This document shows, piece by piece, positions 29,301-37,185 of a DNA stretch of 64,000 nt. Source of the stretch: Hyphomicrobiales bacterium. GTDB lineage: Bacteria > Pseudomonadota > Alphaproteobacteria > Rhizobiales > Rhizobiaceae. Under the pieces are notes generated by a model. It saw only the letters and a program-made list of their open reading frames with translations. It did no database searches and was not told where the DNA came from. The DNA lies in assembly GCA_900466475.1 (NCBI GenBank), contig UBMI01000026.1, forward strand, positions 62,001 to 126,000, read 5' to 3'. Each line of letters starts with the position of its first letter. Position 1 is the stretch's first letter. The position numbers and the translations under genes are program-made.

Positions 29301-31131
29301 TGTCCGCACCGCTGCGGGCCTCGAGTTCCATGTCGTGCAGCACGACGATGTTGATCGCGCCGTCGGCAGCCGGAACTTCGATATCGAAGGTCCGTTCGCT
29401 CAGGACGTTGAAGCCGAGGTTTTCGAGGAGAGGCACGCGGCGCGACAGCGGCAGCTGCTCGCCGCTATGGAAGATCTTCAGCGACAGGATGCGGCCGCGT
29501 TCGTCGTCCTGGCGATAGTAGAATTCGATGCGGATCGGCTCGCCGGCGGCGCATGCGGTGATGTCGGGCAGATCGCCGACCGCTTCATCCGGCGTGAAGG
29601 CTTCCTGGAAGGCGTTGCTGACGCCGAGCTTCGGCGCCTTGGGGCCGGCGAGCATCTCGAAACGGCTGTCCCAGCGCGCGGTGATCTGGCGGATCGTCTC
29701 CTCGAGCTTGGCCTGATGGATGCGCGGCGTCTTGCCGCCCGAGCGGCCGATGATGAAGTGAACGCGTGCGACACCGCCTTCCGGAAAGGCCGGATAGTAG
29801 GCGGAAACGCGGCCATCATAGACAGTCTTCAGATAAGTGCCGATGCGCTCTCGAACGATCGAGTCATATTCCTCTCGCGGCACGAAGACGATGACGGAGA
29901 CGAAGCGGTCGAAATGGTCGATGCGCGGCAGCACGCGTACGCGCGGGCGGTCGGCGAGATCGTTGATCTGCTCGGCGAAGGTCGCAAGCAGCGGGGTATC
30001 GATCTGGAAGAGATCATCGCGGGGGTAGGATTCCAGCGTATTGTCGAGCATGCGGCCGGAATGGCTCATCGGGTCGAAGCCGAAATGCTCCTTCACCTTC
30101 TCGATCTTGGAGCGCAGCAGCGGAATTTCAGATGCCGAGGAGGTGTAGGCAGTCGAGGTGAAGAGGCCGACAATGCGCAATTCGCCTGTCACATTCCCCT
30201 GGGAGTCGAAGCGCTTGACGCCGACATAGTCCATATAGGCGCGGCGATGGACTATGGATTTCACATTGGCCTTGGTGACGATCAGGAAGTCCGGACCGTC
30301 GAGGAATGCGAGGATTTCCGGCGTGGTCGTCACGGCGTCCTTGCCGGTGCGCAGCACGAGAACTTCGGGATTGGAGAGAATGCCGAGACCCGTTCCCTTG
30401 TCGCGTTCGACATTCGCATCCGGGCCTTTGCCGGAATAAACGTAGTCTCGCATACCGAGGAAAGTGAAGTTCTCGTCGCGCAGCCAGGTCAGGAAGGCGA
30501 TCGCTTCGTCGCGGTCGACCTTCTTGCGGCTGGCGCTATAGTTCGAGAGCTCTGAAATCACCTCATCGACGCGGGCGAGCATCGGCTTCCAATCGGAAAC
30601 GGCAAGTTCCACCTGCTCGAGCACTGCCTTGATCCGCTTGATCAGGTCGGCGGCCTGAGAGGGGCTGAGCGGCGAAACGTGGAGTTGGATGTGGCTAACG
30701 CGCTTAGCCGGGTCGCTCGCTACATCAGCGGAATAGAGTTCCGGGGCCTTGCCGTCCTCCAGGATCAGGATCGGATGAACTGCCATGCAGATGTCGCGAT
30801 AAGTGCTGGTCACCTCGCCCATGACGGATTCATACAGGAAGGGCTTGTTGTGATCCGTCACCGAAAGGATGGAGACAGCGACGCCATCGGGGGTGACATC
30901 GGCGACCGTGTCGATGCTGACACGCGGTGTCTTGCCGCTCCAGGCGGCGATTTCGGCTGCCGAGTGTACGGCGGAAAGCGCAAGCATTTCCGGTGTGTAG
31001 AGTTCGAGGTCGTCGCCGCTTGCGCGGCCGAAGAGGATTTCGGGATCGAGATGGGGCTCACCGGTCGCGGCTGCGATCTTGCGCGCGCTCTCGATTTGCT
31101 TTTCCCGTTTCGGATTGTTTCTGGCGGCCAT
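26353..31131 (-). CDS. gdhB: NAD-specific glutamate dehydrogenase, large (about 180 kDa) class
   Basis: Converts glutamate to 2-oxoglutarate and ammonia with NAD, usually in amino-acid catabolism. The 1592-residue product has the size of the L_180 class. The N-terminal part carries ACT-like regulatory segments. The catalytic domain starts near residue 800 with GGLRWSDRAEDYRTEVLGL and VPVGAKGGFYPK, whose lysines bind substrate, and continues with IGGDMSGDVFGNG-like sequence (here VGDMSGDVFGNGMLL) and KVIGEGANLGVTQ. A C-terminal helical region follows. The long open frames on the other strand are shadows of its GC-rich codons. Confidence 0.96.
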   Translation of the reverse strand: MAARNNPKREKQIESARKIAAATGEPHLDPEILFGRASGDDLELYTPEMLALSAVHSAAEIAAWSGKTPRVSIDTVADVTPDGVAVSILSVTDHNKPFLYESVMGEVTSTYRDICMAVHPILILEDGKAPELYSADVASDPAKRVSHIQLHVSPLSPSQAADLIKRIKAVLEQVELAVSDWKPMLARVDEVISELSNYSASRKKVDRDEAIAFLTWLRDENFTFLGMRDYVYSGKGPDANVERDKGTGLGILSNPEVLVLRTGKDAVTTTPEILAFLDGPDFLIVTKANVKSIVHRRAYMDYVGVKRFDSQGNVTGELRIVGLFTSTAYTSSASEIPLLRSKIEKVKEHFGFDPMSHSGRMLDNTLESYPRDDLFQIDTPLLATFAEQINDLADRPRVRVLPRIDHFDRFVSVIVFVPREEYDSIVRERIGTYLKTVYDGRVSAYYPAFPEGGVARVHFIIGRSGGKTPRIHQAKLEETIRQITARWDSRFEMLAGPKAPKLGVSNAFQEAFTPDEAVGDLPDITACAAGEPIRIEFYYRQDDERGRILSLKIFHSGEQLPLSRRVPLLENLGFNVLSERTFDIEVPAADGAINIVVLHDMELEARSGADIDLARFGAPLEEAFVAAFSDTIDNDSFNGLILSAGLSAREVNVLRAYARYLRQAGIAYSQDYIATTLDKYPAIAASIFRLFHNTLDTKLSEKARIKKLAELHQAIEAELADVPSLDDDRILRRYVNIVDSTLRTNYFQRNADGTPKAMLAFKLDPHLVDGLPEPRPFREIFVYGVEVEGVHLRFGRVARGGLRWSDRAEDYRTEVLGLVKAQQVKNAVIVPVGAKGGFYPKKLPLGGSREELFNAGREAYKTYIRTLLSITDNISGADIIPPDNTVRLDGDDPYFVVAADKGTATFSDTANALAQEAGFWLDDAFASGGSAGYDHKKMGITARGAWETVKRHFREMDIDIQTTPFTVAGVGDMSGDVFGNGMLLSPKIRLVAAFDHRDIVIDPDPDMEKTLAERQRLFNLPRSSWQDFDKSVLSKGAMIISRSAKSVTLTPEAVAAIGIDKAVATPFEIMTAILKSPVDLLWFGGIGTYVKAASETDTDVGDRANDPIRITADEVRAKVIGEGANLGVTQKGRIAYGLKGGRSNSDAIDNSAGVNTSDVEVNIKIALANAMHEQRLSRTKRDQLLGSMTDEVAALVLRNNYLQSLAISLTARKGTANGLELGRFMSVLEASGQLNRKVETLPDDASLSERYTAGRPLTRPEIGVLLSYAKIVLFDALIASELPDDPYFVDTLFHYFPAKMQKSNASDIDSHRLKREIVATVLANEAINRGGPGFAVSMMDATAASAPEVVRAAIVARDGFDLNRLWAETDALDNKVSGQIQNRIYEEIGNSFTVLTRLLLKTGMTKGDMAEIISRLQATLKKLRPSFADQAAADVAARQEEYQQAGLPEKLAAEIAALPTFALVPEIMQIAARTGEALPRAAENYFAVTQTFRVGRLLAAGNRIITSDHYENLALARSIDQIASARRDIVISALSDHGKEKQPVQAWHAQDRVRINRIVEELASLSDGADPNLARITVAAGILTDLARDRAR

Positions 31132-31407
31132 GGATCATCCCCCCGATTGTTTTGATGTGGGCAAGTTAGCAGAAGGTTCTTCGAAAGAATCTCTAAAAGA
31201 GGGCCTCGAAAAGTCGTTTTCGTGCTTTTTTGGCTATGCTTACGAGAGATTTCGAAAGTTTTTGGGTCGTTTCATGCCGACGGACGGTAAAATCACTTTA
31301 TCCGGCTTTTCCGTCCCGCCGCACATTTCCACGCTCGCATGAAGAATGGTTGACAGCGCCTCGTCAAAAAGATCATCAACGGCGGTCGAAATTCGGAACC
31401 GGATGCC

Positions 31408-32283
31408 ATGTCGGAAAACGCAGCGGGCGCAGTCATCGTCATCTCCAGCCATGTCGTGCGTGGGTCGGTCGGAAACCGTGCCGCAGTCTTCGCGCTGGAA
31501 ACGCTCGGCCATCAGGTCTGGGCGCTACCGACGATCGTGTTGCCCTGGCATCCAGGCCATGGCCGTTCGACACGGCTTACTTTCGCCGAGGCCGATTTCG
31601 AAGCCGCGATTGATGATCTCATCCGCGCGCCGTGGATCGGTGAGGTCAAGGCCGTCCTGTCGGGCTATTTCGGAAACGCGGCCCAAGCCCGTTCCGTCGC
31701 GAAGCTCGTTGCGTCGTTGCGCGAGAGGAATCCGGAACTGCTCTATGTCTGCGATCCGGTCATGGGCGATCTCGGTGGCCTCTACGTGCCCGAAGCGACA
31801 GCCGAGGCGATCCGTGATCACCTGATACCACTTGCTTCGCTCGCCACGCCCAACCGATACGAACTTGCCTGGCTGTCGGGCGCCGCCCTCGATGACAACA
31901 ACGCGGTCATGGAGGCCGCCCTTTCGCTCGGTCCCTCGCGCATGCTGGTCACATCGGCGGTGCCGATGATGGCGGGCGGCACGGGCAATCTTTATCTCTC
32001 CGGTAAGCATGCTCTGCTTGCCGAACATCGTGTCGTCGAGAACCCACCCAACGGCCTCGGAGATCTGCTGGCCGCTCTATTCCTCTCTCGTCTGCTCTCG
32101 GGGATGGAGGATGAGAAGGCGCTGCAGCTGGCGACCGCCAGCGTGTTCGAAGTGCTGGCGCGCGCCGTCAAGCGCGGTAGTAACGAACTGATGCTGGCAA
32201 GCGATGCCTCCAGCCTCTTGACGCCCATGGCGATGGTGCAGATGCGTCATCTCTTCCACCCTGCGCAACGGCGGAAAAAATAG
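31408..32283 (+). CDS. pdxY: Pyridoxal kinase PdxY
   Basis: Phosphorylates pyridoxal to pyridoxal phosphate in the salvage pathway. The 291-residue ribokinase-fold product begins VIVISSHVVRGSVGNRA, has YVCDPVMGD (family signature) and LATPNRYELAWLSG, and has the catalytic aspartate in NGLGDLLAALFLS. The usual GTGD anion-hole motif reads GLGD. A TTGACA at 31350-31355 in the 276-base upstream gap could be a -35 element, but no clear -10 follows. carbonic anhydrase starts 60 bases later on the same strand. Confidence 0.92.
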   Translation: MSENAAGAVIVISSHVVRGSVGNRAAVFALETLGHQVWALPTIVLPWHPGHGRSTRLTFAEADFEAAIDDLIRAPWIGEVKAVLSGYFGNAAQARSVAKLVASLRERNPELLYVCDPVMGDLGGLYVPEATAEAIRDHLIPLASLATPNRYELAWLSGAALDDNNAVMEAALSLGPSRMLVTSAVPMMAGGTGNLYLSGKHALLAEHRVVENPPNGLGDLLAALFLSRLLSGMEDEKALQLATASVFEVLARAVKRGSNELMLASDASSLLTPMAMVQMRHLFHPAQRRKK

Positions 32284-32343
32284 GGCTGATGCTTTTGCAG
32301 CGCAGCAGTTGATCTTGGCTCGCGCGCGCGCTAATCCAAGAGC

Positions 32344-32985
32344 ATGACGAGATTTCCCAACTCCCTCCTGGACGGTTATCGCAACTTCATGAGTGGGCGC
32401 TATGCTGATGCCCGCGACAGGTATCGGCAACTTGCGGAAAATGGGCAAAGTCCGACAACGCTCATGATTGCCTGTTCCGACTCCCGCGCGGCGCCCGAAC
32501 TGATCTTCGATGCCGGGCCAGGTGAACTCTTCGTCATCCGTAACGTCGCCAACCTGGTGCCGCCCTATGAGCCAGACGGCCATTTCCACTCTACCTCGGC
32601 AGCGCTTGAATTTGCCGTGCAGGCATTGAAGGTCAAGAATATCGTCGTCATGGGCCACGGCCGCTGCGGCGGTATCCGCGCGGCACTCGACCCCGATGCA
32701 GAGCCATTGTCGCCCGGCGATTTCATCGGCCGCTGGATGTCGCTCGTGCGCCCTGCCGCCGAGCAGATCGGCAGCAACGACATCATGACGCCAGGCGAAC
32801 GACAGACTGCGCTGGAGCGGGTGTCCATTCGCAATTCAATCAACAATCTCAGATCTTTCCCTGAAATCAAGACGCTCGAGGAAGAGGGCAAGCTGGAGCT
32901 TCATGGTGCCTGGTTCGACATTTCGACCGGCGAACTCTGGGTGATGGATTCTGAGACACTCGATTTCGTCCGTCCCGAAATCTAG
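32344..32985 (+). CDS. Beta-class carbonic anhydrase
   Basis: Zinc enzyme that interconverts CO2 and bicarbonate in the cytoplasm. The 213-residue product has the zinc ligands Cys44 (in CSDSR), His105 and Cys108 (in GHGRCGG), with the Asp46-Arg48 dyad. The C-terminal GAWFDISTGELWVMD is typical of the family. A weak hairpin with a T6 run (32992-33010) follows the stop and may end the transcript. Confidence 0.94.
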   Translation: MTRFPNSLLDGYRNFMSGRYADARDRYRQLAENGQSPTTLMIACSDSRAAPELIFDAGPGELFVIRNVANLVPPYEPDGHFHSTSAALEFAVQALKVKNIVVMGHGRCGGIRAALDPDAEPLSPGDFIGRWMSLVRPAAEQIGSNDIMTPGERQTALERVSIRNSINNLRSFPEIKTLEEEGKLELHGAWFDISTGELWVMDSETLDFVRPEI

Positions 32986-32991
32986 GGATAG

Positions 32992-33010
32992 ACCGCTTTA
33001 TCGGTTTTTT
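32992..33010 (+). terminator. Weak terminator after carbonic anhydrase
   Basis: ACCG (32992-32995) pairs with CGGT (33002-33005), followed by a T-run to 33010. The stem is short, so the call is tentative. Confidence 0.4.
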
Positions 33011-33061
33011 AAGATATTCCACTAAGCTCGCCTACGAGGAGCAGCTGGACGTGGATTAAAC

Positions 33062-34696
33062 ATGAATTTCGAAGCGGTGAAATTCAAGAATATCAGAAGG
33101 GCTGTGCTCGCCGCCATTCTACTGCCCTTCGTCTTCATGATTGTCGAAGGCGTCGTGTTGATCCGCTCCTCGCTCATGCAATACCACGCGCTCGAAAATG
33201 ACCATCTCTTTGCCGATGTTCTTGCTCGCGGGGGATCGATTGCGGCCAATGAGATCCTAGCGGAACTCGTCGCGACGCGAGCCTATATCAACGATCGCGA
33301 TGAGATCACCAGGGCGTCGATGATCGAAAGGCGAAACTCACTCGATAGCGAACTCGCGCGTTTCAACGCAAGTCTTCCAGCCGCTGGAGCAATGGATGTC
33401 GGTCTGCAGTCGCAGCTTTCCAATCTCCGTCTCGCTTATAGTCGTATCGTTGCGGCACGATCGGCAGTCGATCGCGGCTATTACGGCAAAGGCGGCAACC
33501 CCGTTCATATCTATGGGCAGGCTGGATTGAAGCAGCTTGGACTCGTCGAGTCGCTTTCGTCGAGGATCCATGATCCCGTGTTGATGCGCAAATCCAGCGA
33601 GCTGATGAGCATCCTTCTCACCTATTACGGCGAGCGGCTGATCGGCAGTCTTGGCCAGCGTTATCTCGACCGGACCGATTTTTCTGCCATGTCGCACGAG
33701 CAGCTCGTTCAAGGCGAAATGATGCTCGGCAACGGTATGGATCGCCTGCGCTTTCATTCTTCTTCGCCTGTCATCCAGGAGATTCTCGACTATAGGGCGC
33801 AGCCCGATGAAGTCTGGGCCGATACTTTCACCCAGGCAATGGTTTCCGGGGTGCTGCGGCCGGAAAAGGCGATCCGGGACAAATGGATCGGCATCCAGAA
33901 CGAACGGCTGGATTATCTGCGACAGAAGATCGCGTCCGTCACCGATGACATTCATGTGACTGGGCAGAGGCTGTCGATGCGCTCTCATATCCACATGACG
34001 ATCGTGCTTGCTCTGTCAGCCGGGCTGGTGCTGCTCGTCGCCCTTATTGCAGCGCTTGCGGTTCGCGGTATCCGTCTCGTCGCCCGCGTTACCGAAGAGC
34101 GTGAACTGCTCGTCAACAAACTGCGCAATGCCGCCCAGACCGATCTTCTGACAGGCCTTTATAACCGGCGCGGTTTTGAGGCTGCTGCTCTAGCGCTTCT
34201 GATGCAGGCTGGTTCACGCTGGATTTCCGTCGTGCTGTTCGACCTCGATCACTTCAAGAAAATCAACGACGTGCATGGCCATGACGCGGGTGATGTCGTG
34301 CTGAAGCATGTGGCCGGCGTCGCAAGGGAAAGCTTCCGCTCCTTCGATCTATTGGTGCGCCATGGCGGCGAAGAGTTCATGGCGCTGCTCCCGGACTCGA
34401 CACCCGAGGATGCGGCCATCGTCGCGGAACGTGTCCGGTTGGCGATCGAAGCTGCCGACATCGAACTGCCCGGCGGCGAGCGCCTGCGGGTTACGGCAAG
34501 CTTCGGCTGTGCGGGGCGCACAAATGCGGTAAGCAATCGCAATTTCGATGATCTGGTAAAGCGCGCCGACCTGGCGCTCTATGCGGCCAAGGCCTCGGGA
34601 CGCAATTGCGTTGTTGCCGGGCCGATTGTTCCTGCCACGGCACCGCAGGAAGAGCGGCGCAAGGCTGCTGGCGGAAGCCACGATATCCGCATATGA
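33062..34696 (+). CDS. Membrane diguanylate cyclase (GGDEF)
   Basis: Probable c-di-GMP synthase. The 544-residue product has an N-terminal membrane anchor (about 15-38), a roughly 270-residue helical periplasmic region of no family I recognise, a second membrane helix (about 308-335), a short linker helix and a GGDEF domain. The active site reads GGEEF (435-439), and an inhibitory I-site RxxD (RSFD, 426-429) sits five residues before it, so it should be active and product-inhibited. No EAL domain is present. A terminator follows. Confidence 0.93.
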   Translation: MNFEAVKFKNIRRAVLAAILLPFVFMIVEGVVLIRSSLMQYHALENDHLFADVLARGGSIAANEILAELVATRAYINDRDEITRASMIERRNSLDSELARFNASLPAAGAMDVGLQSQLSNLRLAYSRIVAARSAVDRGYYGKGGNPVHIYGQAGLKQLGLVESLSSRIHDPVLMRKSSELMSILLTYYGERLIGSLGQRYLDRTDFSAMSHEQLVQGEMMLGNGMDRLRFHSSSPVIQEILDYRAQPDEVWADTFTQAMVSGVLRPEKAIRDKWIGIQNERLDYLRQKIASVTDDIHVTGQRLSMRSHIHMTIVLALSAGLVLLVALIAALAVRGIRLVARVTEERELLVNKLRNAAQTDLLTGLYNRRGFEAAALALLMQAGSRWISVVLFDLDHFKKINDVHGHDAGDVVLKHVAGVARESFRSFDLLVRHGGEEFMALLPDSTPEDAAIVAERVRLAIEAADIELPGGERLRVTASFGCAGRTNAVSNRNFDDLVKRADLALYAAKASGRNCVVAGPIVPATAPQEERRKAAGGSHDIRI

Positions 34697-34698
34697 AA

Positions 34699-34722
34699 AA
34701 CGCCGCATTCGCATGCGGCGTT
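34699..34722. terminator. Terminator between the GGDEF and transglycosylase genes
   Basis: AACGCCGCAT (34699-34708) pairs perfectly with ATGCGGCGTT (34713-34722) around TCGC, with an A-run to the left. It can serve both convergent genes. Confidence 0.8.
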
Positions 34723-34748
34723 CCTGACATTTCCTATCGAACGTCTCT

Positions 34749-35570
34749 TCAGTTGCCGTCGATCTGCTGGCCGATATAGGCGATTGCCTGCTGATAGACC
34801 GTCGCGGCATTCCATCCCTCGATGGCGACGAAGTTTGGCTCGCCCGGCTGGTAGCCTGCGCCAGCGCGCCAGCCGTGACCCTTGAGGAAATTGGCAGTCG
34901 AAGCCAGTGCATCAGCGCGAGAGCCGACCATGTCGACGCGTCCGTCGCCGTCGCCATCAGCGCCGTAACGCACCACGTTGCGCGGCAGGAATTGCGTCTG
35001 GCCGATTTCGCCATGGGCAGCGCCTCGGGCTTGCGGGCTCAGATAACCCTCCGAAACGAGCTGCAGGGCTGCATAAAGCTGGTCGGTGAAATATTCCGAA
35101 CGGCGGCAGTCATAGGCGAGGGTCGAGACTGCGGACATCGTATGCTGGTTGCCCATATAGCTGCCGAAGCCGGTTTCCATGCCCCAGATGGCAATCAATG
35201 GGCCGGCCGGAACGCCGAAACGGCGCTCGATCGAAGCGAAGAGAGCCTGGTTAGCGGCCTTCATCGACCGTCCGCGAGAGATAACGGCGGCACCGCCGCG
35301 CTTCTTCATGAAAGCATCGAAGGATAGCTTGAAGCTCTTCTGGCCGCGGTCGGCCGAAATCGTCGGCTTGTTGTAGCTGACATTGGCGAAGGCGCGGCTC
35401 AAGACGGACTGGCTCACACCATTGGCTGCCGCCGTCTGTTTGAAATCGGCGACCCAGGCCTCGAAACCGGCACTGGTGTTACCGCACTGGGCACCCTGCG
35501 CGAACGCCGGTACCGCATGGAGGACGCCCATTGCCGCGGCGGCCGCCAGAATCAATTTTGTCATGCGCAT
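34749..35570 (-). CDS. Lytic murein transglycosylase, MltB family
   Basis: Cleaves peptidoglycan between MurNAc and GlcNAc, forming 1,6-anhydro ends. The 273-residue product has a signal peptide (to about residue 24, AFA|Q), the SLT_2 domain with catalytic Glu132 in IWGMETGFG, and GEIGQTQFLPRN and DGDGDGRVDMVGSRADALAS. No lipobox is present, so it is soluble in the periplasm. It follows asd but is separated from it by a terminator. Confidence 0.92.
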   Translation of the reverse strand: MRMTKLILAAAAAMGVLHAVPAFAQGAQCGNTSAGFEAWVADFKQTAAANGVSQSVLSRAFANVSYNKPTISADRGQKSFKLSFDAFMKKRGGAAVISRGRSMKAANQALFASIERRFGVPAGPLIAIWGMETGFGSYMGNQHTMSAVSTLAYDCRRSEYFTDQLYAALQLVSEGYLSPQARGAAHGEIGQTQFLPRNVVRYGADGDGDGRVDMVGSRADALASTANFLKGHGWRAGAGYQPGEPNFVAIEGWNAATVYQQAIAYIGQQIDGN

Positions 35571-35687
35571 TGAGAAACCCCGCTCTCGATCTGCATAGCT
35601 TTCAGGCCAGGCAAGAGAATGCCAGTCACCGGCGATTTTGTCACGGTCGCCCTTTAGCGAACGCTCATACGGCGGTATTTGCCCGAA

Positions 35688-35714
35688 AAAGCCCCGCTCG
35701 TCGAGCAGGGCTTT
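35688..35714 (-). terminator. Terminator after asd
   Basis: AAAGCCC (35688-35694) pairs with GGGCTTT (35708-35714), with an inner GCTC/GAGC stem. The plus-strand A-run becomes a T-run in the asd transcript. Confidence 0.82.
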
Positions 35715-35739
35715 AGCATATTATGGTTTACAAATGGTA

Positions 35740-36774
35740 TCAGGCTGCCTGCTTGCGCGGCTTGACGAGGCCACGATTGATGAGCAGCTCGGCAATCTGG
35801 ATGGCGTTGAGAGCCGCACCCTTGCGCAGGTTGTCGGAGACGACCCACAGGTTGAGGCCGTTCTCGACGGTCGCATCTTCGCGGATGCGCGAGATGTAGG
35901 TCGCGTCCTCGCCAGCAGATTCATACGGCGTGATGTAGCCGCCGTCCTCATGCTTGTCGATGACGAGGCAGCCCGGCGCTTCGCGCAGGATATCGCGGGC
36001 CTGATCGGCTGTGATCTCGTTTTCGAATTCGATGTTGACCGATTCCGAATGGCCGATGAAGACGGGAACGCGCACCGCAGTGCAGGTCACCTTGATCTTC
36101 GGATCGAGCATCTTCTTCGTTTCAGCCAGAACCTTCCATTCTTCCTTCGTGTAGCCGTCTTCCATGAAGACGTCGATGTGCGGAATGACGTTGAAGGCAA
36201 TGCGCTTGGTGAACTTCTTGTTCTCGATCGGATCGGCAACGAAGACGGCACGCGTCTGGTTGAAGAGCTCGTCCATGCCTTCCTTGCCAGCGCCGGAGAC
36301 CGACTGATAGGTCGAGACGACGACACGCTTGATCTTGGCGAAGTCATGCAGCGGCTTCAGCGCGACGACGAGCTGGGCAGTCGAGCAGTTCGGATTGGCA
36401 ATGATGTTGCGCTTCGTGAAGAGCGAGATCGCGTCCGGATTTACTTCCGGAACGATCAGCGGCACGTCGGCGTCGTAGCGCCAGGCCGAGGAATTGTCGA
36501 TCACGACGCAGCCCTGCTGGCCGATCTTCGGGGAGACGCGCTTGGAAACCTCGCCGCCGGCCGACATCAGGCAGATATCGGTGTCAGAGAAATCGTAATT
36601 CTCCAGATTGGAGACCTTCAGCGTCCGGTCGCCATAGGAAACCTCGAGGCCCTGGGAGCGGGAGGAGGCGAGTGCTACGACTTCATCGGCTGGGAAACCG
36701 CGCTCGGAGAGAATGTTGAGCATTTCCCGCCCGACATTTCCGGTGGCTCCGGCAACTGCAACTTTGAAACCCAT
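35740..36774 (-). CDS. asd: Aspartate-semialdehyde dehydrogenase
   Basis: NADP-dependent enzyme of the aspartate pathway leading to lysine, threonine, methionine and diaminopimelate. The 344-residue product has the nucleotide loop VAGATGNVGREM (7-18), the catalytic Cys130 in NPNCST, STYQSVSGAGKEGMDEL and the conserved GHSESVNIEFE. Length is normal. It lies some 10 kb from leuB and leuD, an arrangement common in rhizobia. Confidence 0.97.
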   Translation of the reverse strand: MGFKVAVAGATGNVGREMLNILSERGFPADEVVALASSRSQGLEVSYGDRTLKVSNLENYDFSDTDICLMSAGGEVSKRVSPKIGQQGCVVIDNSSAWRYDADVPLIVPEVNPDAISLFTKRNIIANPNCSTAQLVVALKPLHDFAKIKRVVVSTYQSVSGAGKEGMDELFNQTRAVFVADPIENKKFTKRIAFNVIPHIDVFMEDGYTKEEWKVLAETKKMLDPKIKVTCTAVRVPVFIGHSESVNIEFENEITADQARDILREAPGCLVIDKHEDGGYITPYESAGEDATYISRIREDATVENGLNLWVVSDNLRKGAALNAIQIAELLINRGLVKPRKQAA

Positions 36775-36846
36775 TTCTCAAGCTCTCTTTCTCTTCTCTC
36801 CTCTTGTCCGGTGAGGGGGGAAGCGCGACATCATCGCGACTTCCTG

Positions 36847-36865
36847 TCCCCGGCCGGGCCGGGGA
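36847..36865. repeat. Perfect GC-rich inverted repeat upstream of asd
   Basis: TCCCCGGCC (36847-36855) and GGCCGGGGA (36857-36865) flank a single G. It resembles the hairpins at 24911 and 38987 and may end transcription of the small gene on the minus strand just to its right. Confidence 0.45.
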
Positions 36866-36886
36866 GAGAGCGGCAGGCCAGAGACG

Positions 36887-37006
36887 TCAGACGGTTTTCG
36901 TCGTCGTTTTGGCCTTGGTTTTGGAAGAAACCGGAACGGCAAAATCCAGCCCGGCACTTCCTGCCAGGTTATTGCGCTCAGCGATGGCATGCTCGTGGCG
37001 AACCAT
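36887..37006 (-). CDS. Possible small protein of 39 residues
   Basis: Reading the minus strand from ATG at 37006 gives MVRHEHAIAERNNLAGSAGL, then a short hydrophobic stretch and a Lys/Thr-rich tail ending TKAKTTTKTV and a TGA at 36887-36889. AAGGA lies about seven bases before the ATG. Codons are mostly of the GC-ending type used by neighbouring genes. A competing 81-codon frame over the same bases has no good ribosome site and an odd Pro/Arg-rich composition. I do not recognise the family; it is too short for confident calling. Confidence 0.45.
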   Translation of the reverse strand: MVRHEHAIAERNNLAGSAGLDFAVPVSSKTKAKTTTKTV

Positions 37007-37109
37007 GGATATTCCTTTTCCATCGTTGCTCATAAAACGTTTTCCACAGGAGTCAAGGTTTTTGCGTATGTGGCGAGCGGAGGAGAGGGGGTTGCCATGC
37101 TGCGGCGTT

Positions 37110-37127
37110 TTGTCATCCCTCTGTCAT
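37110..37127 (+). promoter_or_regulatory. PHO box upstream of alkaline phosphatase
   Basis: TTGTCAT-CCCT-CTGTCAT is two direct heptamers at 11-base spacing, the form bound by PhoB under phosphate limitation (consensus CTGTCAT-N4-CTGTCAT). Thirteen of the 14 heptamer bases match. It lies 59 bases before the chosen phoA start. Confidence 0.85.
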
Positions 37128-37185
37128 TGCCGAGGGGTATCCCCGACCCGTTGTGATGACTGCAACGAAAAACGGGGGTTTTTCC

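Noticed and set aside
36778..37023. 81-codon minus-strand frame upstream of asd
   Set aside because: Pro/Arg-rich composition and crosses a GC palindrome; the 39-codon frame fits better.
37040..37048. TTTTCCACA resembling a DnaA box before phoA
   Set aside because: Single copy with one mismatch, far from the origin side.
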